A stretch of DNA of 64,000 nucleotides from Synchiropus splendidus (taxonomy: Eukaryota > Chordata > Actinopteri > Syngnathiformes > Callionymidae), in assembly GCF_027744825.2 (NCBI RefSeq), contig NC_071334.1, positions 65,615,937 to 65,679,936 on the forward strand, given 5' to 3'. Shown in pieces: positions 38,301 to 49,962 of this stretch. Positions within the stretch are counted from its first letter, which is position 1. The number at the start of each line of letters is the position of its first letter. Under the pieces are notes generated by a model. It did not search any database, was not told where the DNA came from, and worked only from the letters and a program-made list of their open reading frames with translations. A program made the translations under genes and the position numbers.

Positions 38301-39886
38301 ACGAGATACACGTCAACATTACGGATGATATAAAATGATAATATTTTTACAGCTGCGGGGGCCTTATTCAACAGTGCTTGACTCTGAAAATAACCGAAAT
38401 TAAACACAATAATTAAGGCAAGAAACCGTGACTCCTCACTGCCTGTGTGATCCAGACTGCCTAAAGCGGCGAAGAGTTACAGAACTTTTGCTTTCGGACC
38501 AGGCTAAATAAAGGCACACTCTCTTATGTACAAAGGTTCGATTACTTAGGCAACTACTTCCCTGACGTCCAGTCATCAGCAGAACTGGTGAGTCATTCCT
38601 GAGTTGTTCCTTGAAGTGTCCCTTTTGTGAGGGGAAAATTGCATTCAGTTAATGTGGCACAGCTGCTTGCCGAGCGCATGTTTGTGACAAGGACGGGTCT
38701 ATTGTCCGGTCTTATTGTTTGTGGTCTCTAATTAGTCGGCAGAAGCCACACAGACCATGCGAAGAGTCTGGCAAGGCTCACGTACGGACCTGAGCCGCTG
38801 TGGATTACTGTGCCTCCCTACTGACTGCACTGTATTTGTTTCTATTATTAGATCTATTATGGATATGTTTTCCATCAGAAATTTCGGCCCACCAGCAGAG
38901 CAAGTAATAAAATGCAGCTTTTCTTACTGCTGGAAGCAGAAGGTGTAGAAGCATAGATAAGGGTTGCAAATATATACGAGGGGCTGATCCACTGAAGGTG
39001 TGCGTGTTCTGGGTGGAGAACGTTCAATATGATTTATTAACCATGCACAATCTGATGTATCAGATTAACCTGAGAGTATTTTTGCTTTGGAAGCGGTGTA
39101 TTTTTTTTTAGCATGCAGACTCAAATTATTTGTATGTGAGAGATCCTGTCAACAGAACTAGATGCCAAGCGCACATATTTCATTCTCGTTTCACCTAAGG
39201 CAGTCCTTGGTTCTGGCGGAGTGCACCGACAGAACTGGACTGTCAGTCTCTGATGTGCGTGAGAAAGTGCTTGAGCTCTGCCGATGGTTGTGTGAATGTT
39301 TTGCCACAGGGACAACGGTTGAAGTGAGGATAGATGATTTGAGAACTGATGTTTTTTTTGTAATATTCATGCAATTGGGGTTTTCTTGGGGATTGACCAT
39401 CCACATTTTTTCACTTCTGAGCCAATCCCTGAGTTTGGATATCTGCTGATAGCAATGTTATTATGATCCAATGCAAGAGCTCCGCTTGCTTTTCGGTTGT
39501 TGATTGTGAATCAGAAAAGGCAATTGAAGCAAAGTATAGGACCAGAAAAGGAAGTCAGAAAACTGAGAAATCCTGTCCTGCAAACCAAGACAGGTAAAGG
39601 TAGAAGGTAAATTAAATGCAGGCAAAATTACATACTGTTACAGCAGAGTGTAAAGGAGTAACATGACGCTGGTGTCTGAAGTTCATCAAGATATTTTACT
39701 GAGACTTGACACAATATTGCGTTTGAGAAGCGAAAACCTTCACTGTGAGCCTCTGAACACTGCACTGTTAATACGATTCTATTAGTATTATACTGTAAAT
39801 ACCACCACTAATGGAGGGAAGTCACTCCATGAGCCATGTTAGTCAGTCAAGTTCAAGTCTCAGTGCTGCTAAATGCTTGTATACTA

Positions 39887-40531
39887 CAGTTGAACCTTGG
39901 TTCTCGACCACAATCCGTTCCAGACGGCCGAAATCTGAATCGATTTTTCCCATTACAATTTATAGAAAAAGAAATGATGCATTCCAAGCCTTAAAACAGG
40001 CTTTTGTAGGAGTGAATGTAGAGTGTCTGCTGCAGGTGGCTGTTCCTCTATGTGTGTGGCCGCTGCATGTGGGAGGGGTTGCCGAGTGAGTGACGTCTCT
40101 CCAGAAGTGAAGAGGTGCCCGGTGCGTGTCCAGCTCTGAATGTGCGCTTCTGTGCAGTTTGGCTGTGACAAAGTCATAAACCAAGTCACGCTCTGTCCCA
40201 GACTCGCCTCATCCCTGTCCCAGCTCCAGCCCACAACAGGACATCAAACCCAGGAGTGCTCCAGCCTCGGAGGTGTGGAGAGCGAGCACCTCCCCTGTGA
40301 CACTCTACCACGGTCCAGTGTGGAGACAGGAAAGGTTTTACACCTCAACATGAAGAAAAAACAGTCAGTAAATGTAGCTAACGGGACACATCTGTATATA
40401 GAGGCTGCGTTATACACAATAACAAAGCGCGCTGTGGCGCTCAAATTCTAGATTTTCGTTTCGTTCGAAACCAAAAAAATCTAGAAATGTTTGTTTGAAT
40501 TCCGAGACTTTCGAAAACCGAGGCACCACTG
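39887..40531 (-). mobile_element. Tigger-like MITE, complete copy
   Basis: Inverted relative to 29795-30410. It begins CAGTTGAACCTTGGTTCTCG and ends AAAACCGAGGCACCACTG, with TA at 39885-39886 and 40532-40533. The interior matches the other copies closely, including the 93-codon frame (39953-40234, bottom strand). Confidence 0.8.
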
Positions 40532-41042
40532 TACATGCCTGCAAAGTAGGTAATGTATTTCCTATTCATAATAATAATAATAATAACAGTAATCTCAAAT
40601 TCAAATTCTTATCTTTTAATGTATGCTGACAGATAATGATCTGATGCGCATCATTGGCGGAGCTGCCTGAAGTCTCTAAAATGTGACATTATTTAAGATT
40701 TATTGAGAATTAAATGAAGAAAGGTTGCGGGCGAAGAGGGCGTTGGATGTGTTCCCTGCAAATGATGGAGTCAACACGACCATGTCATTTGCAAAAAAGC
40801 AGACATGAGATCCTGAGGCCACAAGGGCTAAATTCCTGTCTGAGCATCTAAAAATGTTGGCCATGGAAATGATGAATAGGATTGCTGACTAAGAGCAGCC
40901 TGAGCAGATTCCAGTCCCCACTTGAAACTGGTCAGACATATTTCTGGTAATGAGGACCATACTCTGACACCGGACTGATAACCTGAGTCATGTCACGTTT
41001 TTGAAAGTCTTCCACTAAGAGATAAAGCATAAATAATAATAA

Positions 41043-41043
<1 letters not shown>

Positions 41044-41073
<30 letters not shown>

Positions 41074-41089
41074 GTTATTATTATTATTA
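41044..41089. repeat. (TTA)n microsatellite
   Basis: About 15 ATT/TTA units with one GTT interruption. Confidence 0.9.
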
Positions 41090-41799
41090 GATTATTATAC
41101 ATATAATTTGTCTTATATAATGTTCTGTTTCACAGACTGAACAATAAGCATGACAAAATACTTTTTAATGAAACTTTAAACTTCATCACTTCAGTCATTT
41201 TAAATTTTAATTTTAAGATGACTTTTTCACTCGTTTCAAGCTCAGTCAAGAGGAAGCACAAGCAATAGATATGACAACTTCCACCTCTTACTTACGGCTT
41301 GTTAAAAAAGAACACACAGACTGCACTACATGTACAGTACTTTGATCAGCTGCCGGCTGTTATAAATACCCCGTGGGCTGTGAAAGTACACCATTGACGT
41401 AACCTTCAAACAGGCCAGTGATGGTGTTTCAAATGATGCAACTCGACCAAATATGACGCTATGATCCGCGTCCTGATGTCTCAGCTGCACGACACTGTAC
41501 TACAGCGATATAGTGGTTTCTGCATGGTAGAGTGGATGGTGGATGGGCTTCATCAGTCAAACTCACATTCAGATGTGTACAGAATGAGTTGATATGACAG
41601 AGTGCAGATACTTTATTTTAATACAGATCTGACTGAGGTATATTGATTTTTTTTCAGCAGAAAACACTTCTTTTTTTATGTGTGGGAATATGTGCAGTCT
41701 TCGGTTGGATGGATCACAAGGAGAATGCTCATCGCCAACACGAGATATTTTCTCACTCAAGCCTAAGAAAAGTTTTAAGAACAATTTCTATATGAACCG

Positions 41800-42184
41800 A
41801 TCACCTTCGTACGTTCTGCTGAGAAGGTGATGGGTTGCAGCCTGCCACCTCTTCATGACCTGTATGCCTCTAGGACCCAGAGACGTGCAGGTCAGATCAG
41901 AGCCGACCCTTCTCATCCTGGACATGGACTGTTTGTTCCTCTTCCCTCTGGCAGGAGGCTACGGTCCATCCAGACCAGAACCTCCCGTCACAGGAACAGC
42001 TTCTTCCCCTCGGCCGTCAGACTTTTAAATTCATGAACAGCCTTGTTGTAATGTTATTTTATTTATTTTATTTTATTTGTTTTTTTGTTGCACTTTATTC
42101 CAAGGCACTTTCCTAGTCAGTAGGCTGCCCACTGACCATGGCAATAAATTTGATTCTGATTCTGATTCTGATTCTGATTCTGAT
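41800..42184 (+). mobile_element. 3' end of a non-LTR retrotransposon (L2/CR1-like), 5'-truncated
   Basis: The frame ending at 42036 translates to a stretch containing DPSHPGHGLFVPLPSGRRLR and then RTSRHRNSFFPSAVRLLNS, the characteristic C-terminal end of the polyprotein in the L2/CR1-type LINEs. A short 3' UTR with AATAAA (about 42143) leads to a tail of (TTCTGA)n at 42150-42184, the kind of microsatellite tail expected for this class. Only the last 75 or so codons remain, so it cannot move on its own. Confidence 0.8.
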
Positions 42185-42951
42185 GCCGGGATTCAACACT
42201 GGGCTTTTAAAGTGCAGATTACATTAGCATTTTCGGCTTTCAGATGTGGAGATGACACCGACATATTCAACTCTATTTATATGCTTCTGACAGGAAACAG
42301 TCTGGAGTAAATTAAAATTTGCTCCTTGAACCTCCCTGTTGTCGGGATCCATGAATCACGGAGACTGCAGGTAGTCTCTTGCTAATGAGGGAGAGGATGA
42401 GGAGAACTGAGGTCATGAAATCTTAGATTAGAAAAGAAAAAAAAGAAGTGTGTTTGGGATGTTCGTAAGATATTGTTTGACTCCTTTAATTAACAGGAAG
42501 AGAATTCCTTTTTTTCTTTTGTCGGCGCTGGGAGAAAGGTTATTTCTATTAGTTAGGAAACACTGCCTGTGCATTTCAACACCCCGTGGTTGCCGTCTCA
42601 TGGGCTGCCTGTCGGTTTCCACATGCTCCACCTGCTTTGGCAGCAGTGAGGAGAGATCGTGACCCCAGCCGTGGTTATATTAACCAAAAATAATGCTCGT
42701 AACCATCCACCGAACTCTGAACATTGCTCAGTGCAGTTCAGATAAAGTTCATGCAATTTTTAAGCGGAATATGCTTTGAGTTATGCAGGCGATACCATGA
42801 CTGCAATGCGTATCGAAAACGTACTCATTACGGAACTGTGAAGACAGTGAAAAAATATGAAAGATCAACGTCTTGGACCCCAAAAAACTACTACCAGTCG
42901 TGATTTATACAAAAAAAAAAAAAAATAGTGTGGAAAGTTACTTATAGCTAT

Positions 42952-43022
42952 TAGTAGTGATGGAGTGTTGAGGTTTCATGAAACAGTGTGCCAATTTTCA
43001 GGCCACTAGATGGCACTGGATC
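42952..43022. mobile_element. Left half of a CTCF-motif family MITE
   Basis: GTTGAGGTTTCATGAAACAG with TGTGCCAATTTTCAGG matches the left arm of 35304-35515. CCACTAGATGGCACT at 43003-43017 fits the CTCF core consensus at all 15 positions. No right arm found. Confidence 0.6.
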
Positions 43023-43707
43023 TGTGCAATCTTTGTTTTTGAACGATGATTCATAATTTATTTCACATTCTATATCTCTGTCTGATGTTAATGCCAAATG
43101 ATGTTGGAGACATTTCAGCTTCCTTGTCCGCACTGAAACAGTAGATAATATGTCATGGTGCAAATGAGTGTGGAGGGTTAAGGGTAATAACAAAATTAAA
43201 ATAATAATACATAATTAAAAATAATAAATTAAATACGGAAGCCAGAAGAAGTGAAGAGAGGGGACGGTTTTGGCACAGTAAAAACACTGGTTTTAAGTCA
43301 CGAGAAGTAAATCTGTCTCCCATCTGCAGCTGTCCTCACTTCTTTTTTATATGTTGAGTTGGAATTTGTGTCATACTTAAGTCATTATGAGGGTTCTTTG
43401 GGGTTTTGCCGCTAAAACCGTCATGTTCATGTCCACCTCCATGATGTGTTACGTGTTATCCATTTGTTTCAATGTTTCCATTTTGTTCTAATGCATTTGA
43501 TCACACAAGATTTCACCTTTAAAAAGAAATGAATGTGTGAGAAATGTGACCGAAAAACCAAGGCTTTCTTTTTTGAGCATCAGTCTCTCTGCTGCTTGAT
43601 TTTATTGTCATTGCTTCGTGATTGTCTGTGTTCTGTTCCATTTTTTAAAATCCTGGTTGAAACCCTGCAGTCTATTTTGTACTCCATGTATTTTGAAATT
43701 AATTAAA

Positions 43708-43753
43708 GATAGATAGATGGATAAATTCTTTATTGATCTCCAAAGAGAAATTC
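43708..43753 (-). mobile_element. LINE 3' tail fragment
   Basis: GATAGATAGATGG followed by TTCTTTATTGATCTCC and AAAGAGAAATTC is the inverse of the widespread fish retroposon end with AATAAAG and a (TATC)n tail. Only the end is recognisable. Confidence 0.5.
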
Positions 43754-46337
43754 CCAAACTGTAGAAAAGTGCAATATTGAGTGAATGAGTGGCAGAGCGC
43801 TTGACCTAAAGCTCAGATGGAGCACAAAATTCAAGTGCTCAACTTTTTGTTTCTGGCAGGAAAAACAAGGCACTTGGGCTCTATGTGTGTAGGGGACGTT
43901 TTGACGTTGTCCAAGTGAGGATGGATGATTGGCTGACGTCTGATGTCATGTGATCCGGATGGCTGCAGACGCTGTTATTTTCATGACTCAAGCAGCATTT
44001 AGTCAAGTGCTGTTCGGCTTTATGCTCATGTGTCTCTCCCAACAAGCCCTGCTTCAAACTTTGAAGCACGCAGTATATCTTTAAATAGGCGTGTCTAACA
44101 CTTTGCTACAGTTCGAACTTGTACATACCGTCATCGTAAATCAAGAGGACTTTTTTTTACCCTCGCTAAATGTCTTGAAAGATGAAGGAGTGTCGCGTCA
44201 GAATCTGTGAATCCATCTTCCCCCGAAGCAGGTATCACAGACATGCCGCATCGACCATTAGGGCTAAGTAGTCCCTGCCGCTCTTTCAATCTAAAACAAA
44301 GTGTGTCCACTGAGGATACCGTTTCATAAAGTTTAACTCGATGTAATTACATTATCATTATTGTACATTATTATTATTATTACAATTTTTCATGTGGCTC
44401 TACTCGACAGGGCAAAAAATAATTTATACTAAAGGGCGAACAAACATTTGAATACAGTCAGACTTTTAACACTGTTATTGATATTAAGTGAAATATATAC
44501 GATGTAATATACCTTTTATTTGAATTTAATCCTTGTTCCTATGAAAACCAGGCTTACACAATTTCTGACATCTACTAGTGTCAATAAACCCTTTCAGAAT
44601 GGTTTGAAACTTGTCAAAGTAAGTACGCCTTTGTTGAAATCTTTCAAAGTTCAACTGAAAGATCATGTGGTGTTGGCACACACTGTATCATTGCTGTGAC
44701 ATATTTACAAAGGACAGGAAGTAGCTGCACACCAGGCTGTATTGTGCGTGAACTATGAAAAAATCAATTGAAAGCAGGGAGGGTGTCTCGATAAGGATTA
44801 GACGCCCAGCGTGATCCTTGTTTTCCAAATCTTTAAAGTTTACTGTTGTCTGTGGGAGGAATCAACTCGCACCTCTGTAAAGTTCATGTCAAAACAAGAT
44901 CACACATTTAACAGTACCAGCAGCGGAAGTATTCACTTGGGTTTTTGAATTTGCCATCCAGACTTAGCTGGAATGTTTTGCTCAAGGGTATCAGGGTATA
45001 AAAATCATTGCCGTGAAGTCCAACTGTGACGGCTGTGATCCGAAAAGCTATTTATATTAATGATCGTATCAAGGTGGTGATGTTTGTTTATTTCCCTGCT
45101 TACAGGAAAGTTGAAAAATAGATGGAGGTTGACATTGCAAATATTTGTTGCACCTTGTTTGTTCTTGGATGTTGTTTCTCTTTGTGTACTTCTGGGAGAC
45201 TCTCGCAAGAAAACAAGAATTCATTTCTGACAGCCTTCAGACAGACATGTTTGGTGTGTAACACAGTACGTATCGTGCTTGATGCTGCTGATATGTATGT
45301 GCTGAATTAAGTGGTAAATTCATAACTTGAAAATATAAATAGCAATGTCTTTTTAGTTTTACTTTTTAAATACTTTATATGGAAAATTAAAATTGAATGA
45401 AATGTACATTTTCCTTTTAAGTACAATTCAAATTGAGTTGTAGCATCATGATCATTCTTCATTTGAATGATGTGTCTGTGCTCGATGTTGTTGCAAAGCT
45501 GAGGTACCTGACAGCACTGGGTGTCCCTTGAGGCAAAAAAAAAGCAGTCATCCAATTATTCTGGTGTATTCCATTTGATGTTGCTGAAAAAAAAGAAGAA
45601 GAAAAAAGAAAACCTCAAGAGAATATTACATTACATTCTATTCAGTTTGGTGTCTAGTCTATTGCTGATGGTGAGAAGCAGCAAAAACACAAACCAGGCA
45701 ATAGAGAGCTGAAGCATTATTGTTGACGGAATCTGCGTCATGAATTTTCATAAAACCTGGCTGTCAGTCCTCTATTTCTATTGCGGTTACGTCCAGTTGA
45801 ATAATTATTGCCTCTTCTTGTTAGGACAAAGCCTTCCAGATGGTCTTCATTAACTGAAGCATCTGTGTATTTGTGTCCTTTCTCCTCTCTTTGAAGGATT
45901 CTGTCAGTAAGATGGTTTATCATGCAACCATATCTCTGCTTTCCAACAATCCCCCAGAGGATGATTGACTGTTTGATCTATTGTGATTTTAATTGGCGAT
46001 AGAATTTGATGCACGGCAAAAGCTTCTCCCTCGTCCTCACATTTCAACGGTCGCTTTGTCTGTCATGGTTTCCTGCTCATGAAAGATGAAAGATACTTAT
46101 GGAGCAAATATTATCGGTCGGCATTGTTTGCGTCACTGTTGGAAATCTATGTCTATCATTTGGCCGTTCAACATTCACGGCACTTTTGAAGTGGGATTAA
46201 TAAAATAATATGTTGAAAAAAAAATCCGTTGTGCTAGTTAAAAATGAAAATCCTACTTCTGTTGAGTCACAAGCCAGAGCATATTTCCGTGCTGCCTTTA
46301 CCAGGCTTGGGCTGTCAAGAACATGGTCGAAAACAAG
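43754..46337. other. Intron interior, no gene recognised
   Basis: Short frames only. Purine-rich A runs at 45534-45543 and 45585-45610. A tRNA-like patch at 43790-43845 was considered and rejected. Confidence 0.5.
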
Positions 46338-46702
46338 TACCGTAATTTCCAGATTTAAGACGCTACTTTTTTAGTTTTTTTTAACACTCTCTTAATTCTG
46401 CAATTTGAACAACGATTCGGCTATTACATGGATCTTTTTAAGGCAAACGGTTATTGGCGTTAAAGCGCTCAAGGCGCTGTACCAGTACTTTCCGCTATGG
46501 CTCTTGTATTCTCAAAAAACATTGAGCACTTCAATGTAAATAAACTACTCCGATGTGACCAGTCTAATAAAATGGCAACATGAAGTGTCTTAAGAACATT
46601 GCTGAGTTTGTTCATTATTCATTTGTCTTTTTGCTGGACCCTGTTTTTGGAAACCTGTTCAGCACCTGCGGCCTATAAACAAGTGCGACGTATGTATGTA
46701 CA
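46338..46702. mobile_element. Dispersed DNA-transposon-like repeat
   Basis: It starts TACCGTAATTTCCAGATTTA with AGACGCTACTTTTTTAG and closes with CACCTGCGGCCTATAAACAA followed by GTGCGACGTATGTATGTAC. Both are diverged forms of a repeat common in fish that starts with CCGTAATTTCCGGACTATAA. Superfamily not assigned. Confidence 0.5.
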
Positions 46703-46798
46703 CAAACACTTTTCTTCTTTAATTTAGTGGGTGTGGCTTGTATATGGATGCACTCATTTTTGGTAGGGACTGCTTATTGTGGAAATGAAAATAATTGG

Positions 46799-46949
46799 GA
46801 GGCCAGGCTAAGATGGATCGGACACGTGGAGAGGACGGACAGCGGACATATCGGACAAAGAGTGTTAGGAATGGAAGTCAAAAGAGACTTTCTTGGGTGT
46901 GATATATGAAGACATCAAAAGGAAAGGTGTGACTCGGGAGAATGATTGA
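46799..46949 (+). pseudogene. LINE reverse-transcriptase C-terminal remnant, frameshifted
   Basis: The frame from 46799 translates as EARLRWIGHVERTDSGHIGQ with RVLGMEVKR following, the RLRWxGHVxRxD...R motif found near the C-terminus of many LINE polyproteins. The continuation VIYEDIKRKGVTREND lies in the +1 frame from 46899, so at least one indel separates them. This is a dead fragment in the putative slitrk6 intron, on the same strand as the gene. Confidence 0.7.
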
Positions 46950-47360
46950 CTTAAGCTTTGGTGAGGAGGCTTTTGTTTGAATTGTGGATCTTATGTTGCA
47001 GTGATCTGTGAATTGTTCCCACTGTGTTGTTATGACGCTACTCATAAGTGTGAAGGATCAGTGGATGACGTCTGGGTAAATGTGTAGAATGTTTGTGTGT
47101 GAGTGACCGTGGTTGTTCAGTGGCGTATTAAAACAGCGGAGCAACTGTATTAATTCCATGAAAGCACCAAATTCAAGTTTGAAAAAGAGGATGTACACAC
47201 CTGGTAATATTTTTTCTTTGTTCCAAGACGAATATATTTTGAAAAAAAAAGTAGGTGACTGGTCAAAGGATCACGATGTCTCTGTCAACTCCACAGATTT
47301 GGTGGTTTGTTTTGTCTTATTTTCTCTTAAAAAAGTCAATGTTTGTGTGTGGACTAATGT

Positions 47361-47409
47361 TTTTTTTTTCCTCTTCTGTCCCCTTTTCCCATTTATTTTA
47401 TTCCCACAG
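47361..47409 (+). promoter_or_regulatory. slitrk6: 3' splice site before the slitrk6 coding exon
   Basis: A long pyrimidine tract (T9, then CCTCTTCTGTCCCC and further T-rich bases) ends in CCACAG at 47404-47409. The exon then starts AGACACCTCATCAAA before the ATG at 47425. This decides that the open frame upstream (47113-47424) is intron and that the real start is at 47425. Confidence 0.8.
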
Positions 47410-47424
47410 AGACACCTCATCAAA

Positions 47425-49962
47425 ATGCTGTCCTGTCTTATATTCCTCGGCCTGTTTGTGATGGCAGTCGAGTCCCAGGAAGTCTATTCCTCAGAGGCAT
47501 CATCATCCTTCAGTGAGTCCTGTGACTCCTTGTGCTCGTGTGAGGTGAAAGACGGCATCTTTTATCTAAATTGTGAGCAAAGGAATATCAGCAAAGTCTC
47601 CCAAATTAAGGTACAGCCAGGTGTGCCCTTTCACCTCAATCTATACAAAAATGACTTGGTGGAACTCCGCGCAGAAGAAATGGAAGGACTAAAGAGTGCC
47701 CTGTCATTGCACTTTGGGGGTAATAGCATACAGGAGCTGGAACCCGGGGTCTTTAGCTCCCTCGGCTCACTGAAGAAACTCCATATAAATAGCAATTTCC
47801 TAGTCACTTTGAAAGAGGACACTTTCCAAGGTCTGGTGAATTTGGAGTTTCTCCAAGCTGACACTAATTTTATTCGTGTCATTGAGCCAGGAGCCTTCAA
47901 CAAACTGATCAGGCTCAAGGTCCTCATTCTGAATGATAATTCCATCGAGTTTTTGCCCAACAACATTTTCCGCTTCGTGCCTCTCACCCACTTGGATTTA
48001 CGTGGCAATAAACTCCAGACTCTGCCGTACGTTGGCTTTTTGGAGCACATCGGACGGATAATGGAATTACTTCTTGAAGACAACGAATGGGTGTGCGACT
48101 GTGAAATCCTACACTTAAAAATCTGGATGGAGCACATGAGAGCGCAATCTGCAATCGGGGATGTGGTGTGCAGCACGCCGCAACAACTCAAAGGAACCAT
48201 TTTAGCCAAAGTGAAGCGGGATGTTCTTTGCCCCTCTCATTTAAAGTTTAATTTAGAGGAGCCTTCGAAGTCATTGGATATGGTTGTAACCCCCTCATCC
48301 AAAGGAGGTCAAGTTCCCAAGTTGATCAACGCTAAAGACGACGACAAGCCACCGACACCGTCTCACGTTCCCGGGAGTCCTTGTGTGGAACACTGCTCTT
48401 GTCACAATCACCCTGTGGCGGGGTTTTTGATGCATTGTCAGGACAGAGGGATTCAAAAGGTCTCGGATATCGGAATACTACAGCAGAGCCCAACCAAGCT
48501 GGTCATGACTGGAAATATGATTCAGAAGCTCTTCAAGTATGATTTTGTGACCTACGATACCTTGGAATTGCTTAACTTGGCGAACAACCGAATCGATTAC
48601 ATAGACAATGAAACTTTCCTCAGCCTAAGCAATCTAAAGAAGCTCTACTTAAACGGCAACAGAATCGAAAAGCTGTTCTCCACAATGTTTGTGGGACTCC
48701 ATAACCTTGAATATCTGTACCTGGAATACAACCTTATCAAAGACATTGCCCCGGGCACGTTTAATCCCCTGCCAAACCTGAAGCTTTTGTCATTAAATAA
48801 CAACCAGCTCAGCTCTCTCCCTGCTCAGATATTTCGCAACGTACCCCTTTCCAAATTAAACCTGAGAAAGAATCTGCTTATGCACCTGCCAGTGAGCAAC
48901 GTGCTTGATCAACTCAACTCATTAGAGCAGATCTATTTAGAAGACAACCCCTGGGACTGCAGCTGTGACTTGCTCAGCCTCAAGCAATGGGTAGAGAAAC
49001 TCCGAAAAGACACTGTGGTGGGCTCCATTTTATGCCAAACCCCAAAGAAACTGATGCAAGCCGAACTGAGGAGCCTTCGCCATGAGCTGTTATGCCCAGG
49101 TCTCGCCACGTATTACTCTTTGCCCCCGAACGTGGAAGAGAGCGTAACCGCTACTTTAGGGCCTGACGGCGCTAACAAGGGGGTCCTTGAGGCCCTCACG
49201 GACACTGTCCCGCTGTCAGTTCTTATTTTGAGTCTTTTGGTTTTTGTTTTGATGATCATATTCTGCTCTGCTGGATTGGTAGTGTTTGTGGTCCACAGGC
49301 GGAGGCGGAGGGCAAAGAAAAAAGCCGTGGAGGAGCATTCGAGAGAAAACACCAGTAGCAGCCCCATTCACCTGCATTACAGCATGTACGGCCAGAAAAC
49401 AACCCATCACACGCTGACACAAAGAACCGGGTCTGCCACTCTGTATGAAGAGCGCTCCCACAGCCCAATTGTGCAAATATGCCGCAACCCAACCTACTGC
49501 TCACAGCATAAGGAGCTTGACGCCGATCTGGATTACAGCCTGGAAGAGCCCGGTGCCAAACATCTTCTTTGCCGGAGTATCACAGAGAAGGAGAACACAT
49601 CGCCGCTCACTGGAAACCCCAGCTCCAAAGTCAGGCCAATAACCAGGGAGTGCCCCGCGGAGTTTGTTACTCTTGGGAATCCCGACTCATTGTACAGGAG
49701 CATTCTGGAGCGAGAGAAAGAGCTGCAACAGCTCGGAATAACCGAGTATCTTCGCAAAAACATGCCGCAGCTCCAGCCTACTGTAGAAATGCAAGTCCCT
49801 GGCCATCAGGAGGAGTTGAAACTAATGGAGACAATTATGTACTCAAGACCTCGAAAGGTCATGCTTGAGCAAACAAAGAACGAGTACTTTGAACTGAAGG
49901 CCAACTTACACACTGAGCCCGACTACCTGGAGGTTCTAGAGCACCAAACTGCATTCAACTGA
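47425..49962 (+). CDS. slitrk6: SLITRK6, neuronal leucine-rich-repeat transmembrane protein
   Basis: The single exon encodes 845 residues, against 841 in human SLITRK6. Visible order: signal peptide about 1-17; LRR N-cap with CDSLCSC (33-39); first LRR block about 70-215; LRR C-cap starting NEWVCDCEIL (220) and ending VLCP (267-270); second N-cap CVEHCSC (320-326); second LRR block about 355-505; second C-cap NPWDCSCDLL (508); a single membrane segment about 595-623; a basic stop RRRRRAKKK; and a cytoplasmic tail. The tail keeps SLITRK6-specific text such as QLGITEYLRKN and YFELKANLHTEPDYLEVLE, with Trk-like tyrosines at 821 and 834. N-glycosylation sequons: N54 and N395. SLITRK6 is known as a postsynaptic adhesion protein, and human loss causes high myopia with deafness. 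Start chosen because it follows the splice site, has A at -3, and begins the signal peptide. Confidence 0.97.
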   Translation: MLSCLIFLGLFVMAVESQEVYSSEASSSFSESCDSLCSCEVKDGIFYLNCEQRNISKVSQIKVQPGVPFHLNLYKNDLVELRAEEMEGLKSALSLHFGGNSIQELEPGVFSSLGSLKKLHINSNFLVTLKEDTFQGLVNLEFLQADTNFIRVIEPGAFNKLIRLKVLILNDNSIEFLPNNIFRFVPLTHLDLRGNKLQTLPYVGFLEHIGRIMELLLEDNEWVCDCEILHLKIWMEHMRAQSAIGDVVCSTPQQLKGTILAKVKRDVLCPSHLKFNLEEPSKSLDMVVTPSSKGGQVPKLINAKDDDKPPTPSHVPGSPCVEHCSCHNHPVAGFLMHCQDRGIQKVSDIGILQQSPTKLVMTGNMIQKLFKYDFVTYDTLELLNLANNRIDYIDNETFLSLSNLKKLYLNGNRIEKLFSTMFVGLHNLEYLYLEYNLIKDIAPGTFNPLPNLKLLSLNNNQLSSLPAQIFRNVPLSKLNLRKNLLMHLPVSNVLDQLNSLEQIYLEDNPWDCSCDLLSLKQWVEKLRKDTVVGSILCQTPKKLMQAELRSLRHELLCPGLATYYSLPPNVEESVTATLGPDGANKGVLEALTDTVPLSVLILSLLVFVLMIIFCSAGLVVFVVHRRRRRAKKKAVEEHSRENTSSSPIHLHYSMYGQKTTHHTLTQRTGSATLYEERSHSPIVQICRNPTYCSQHKELDADLDYSLEEPGAKHLLCRSITEKENTSPLTGNPSSKVRPITRECPAEFVTLGNPDSLYRSILEREKELQQLGITEYLRKNMPQLQPTVEMQVPGHQEELKLMETIMYSRPRKVMLEQTKNEYFELKANLHTEPDYLEVLEHQTAFN

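Larger units (their letters stand above)
32288..47409 (+). other. slitrk6: Putative slitrk6 intron 1
   Basis: Bounded by the GTAAGT donor at 32288 and the polypyrimidine-CAG acceptor ending at 47409. It holds no recognised coding gene. It contains MITEs, TA tracts, a LINE 3' end, a LINE reverse-transcriptase remnant and other repeats listed separately. About 15 kb would be much longer than the mammalian SLITRK6 intron, so a closer unrecognised first exon remains possible. Confidence 0.4.

Noticed and set aside
43790..43860. tRNA or SINE-like sequence (GGCAGAGCGCTTGACC ... AATTCAAGTGC)
   Set aside because: The B-box is poor and no acceptor or anticodon stem pairs; too weak to call.
47631..48209. 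192-codon bottom-strand open frame
   Set aside because: Antisense shadow of the slitrk6 coding exon.
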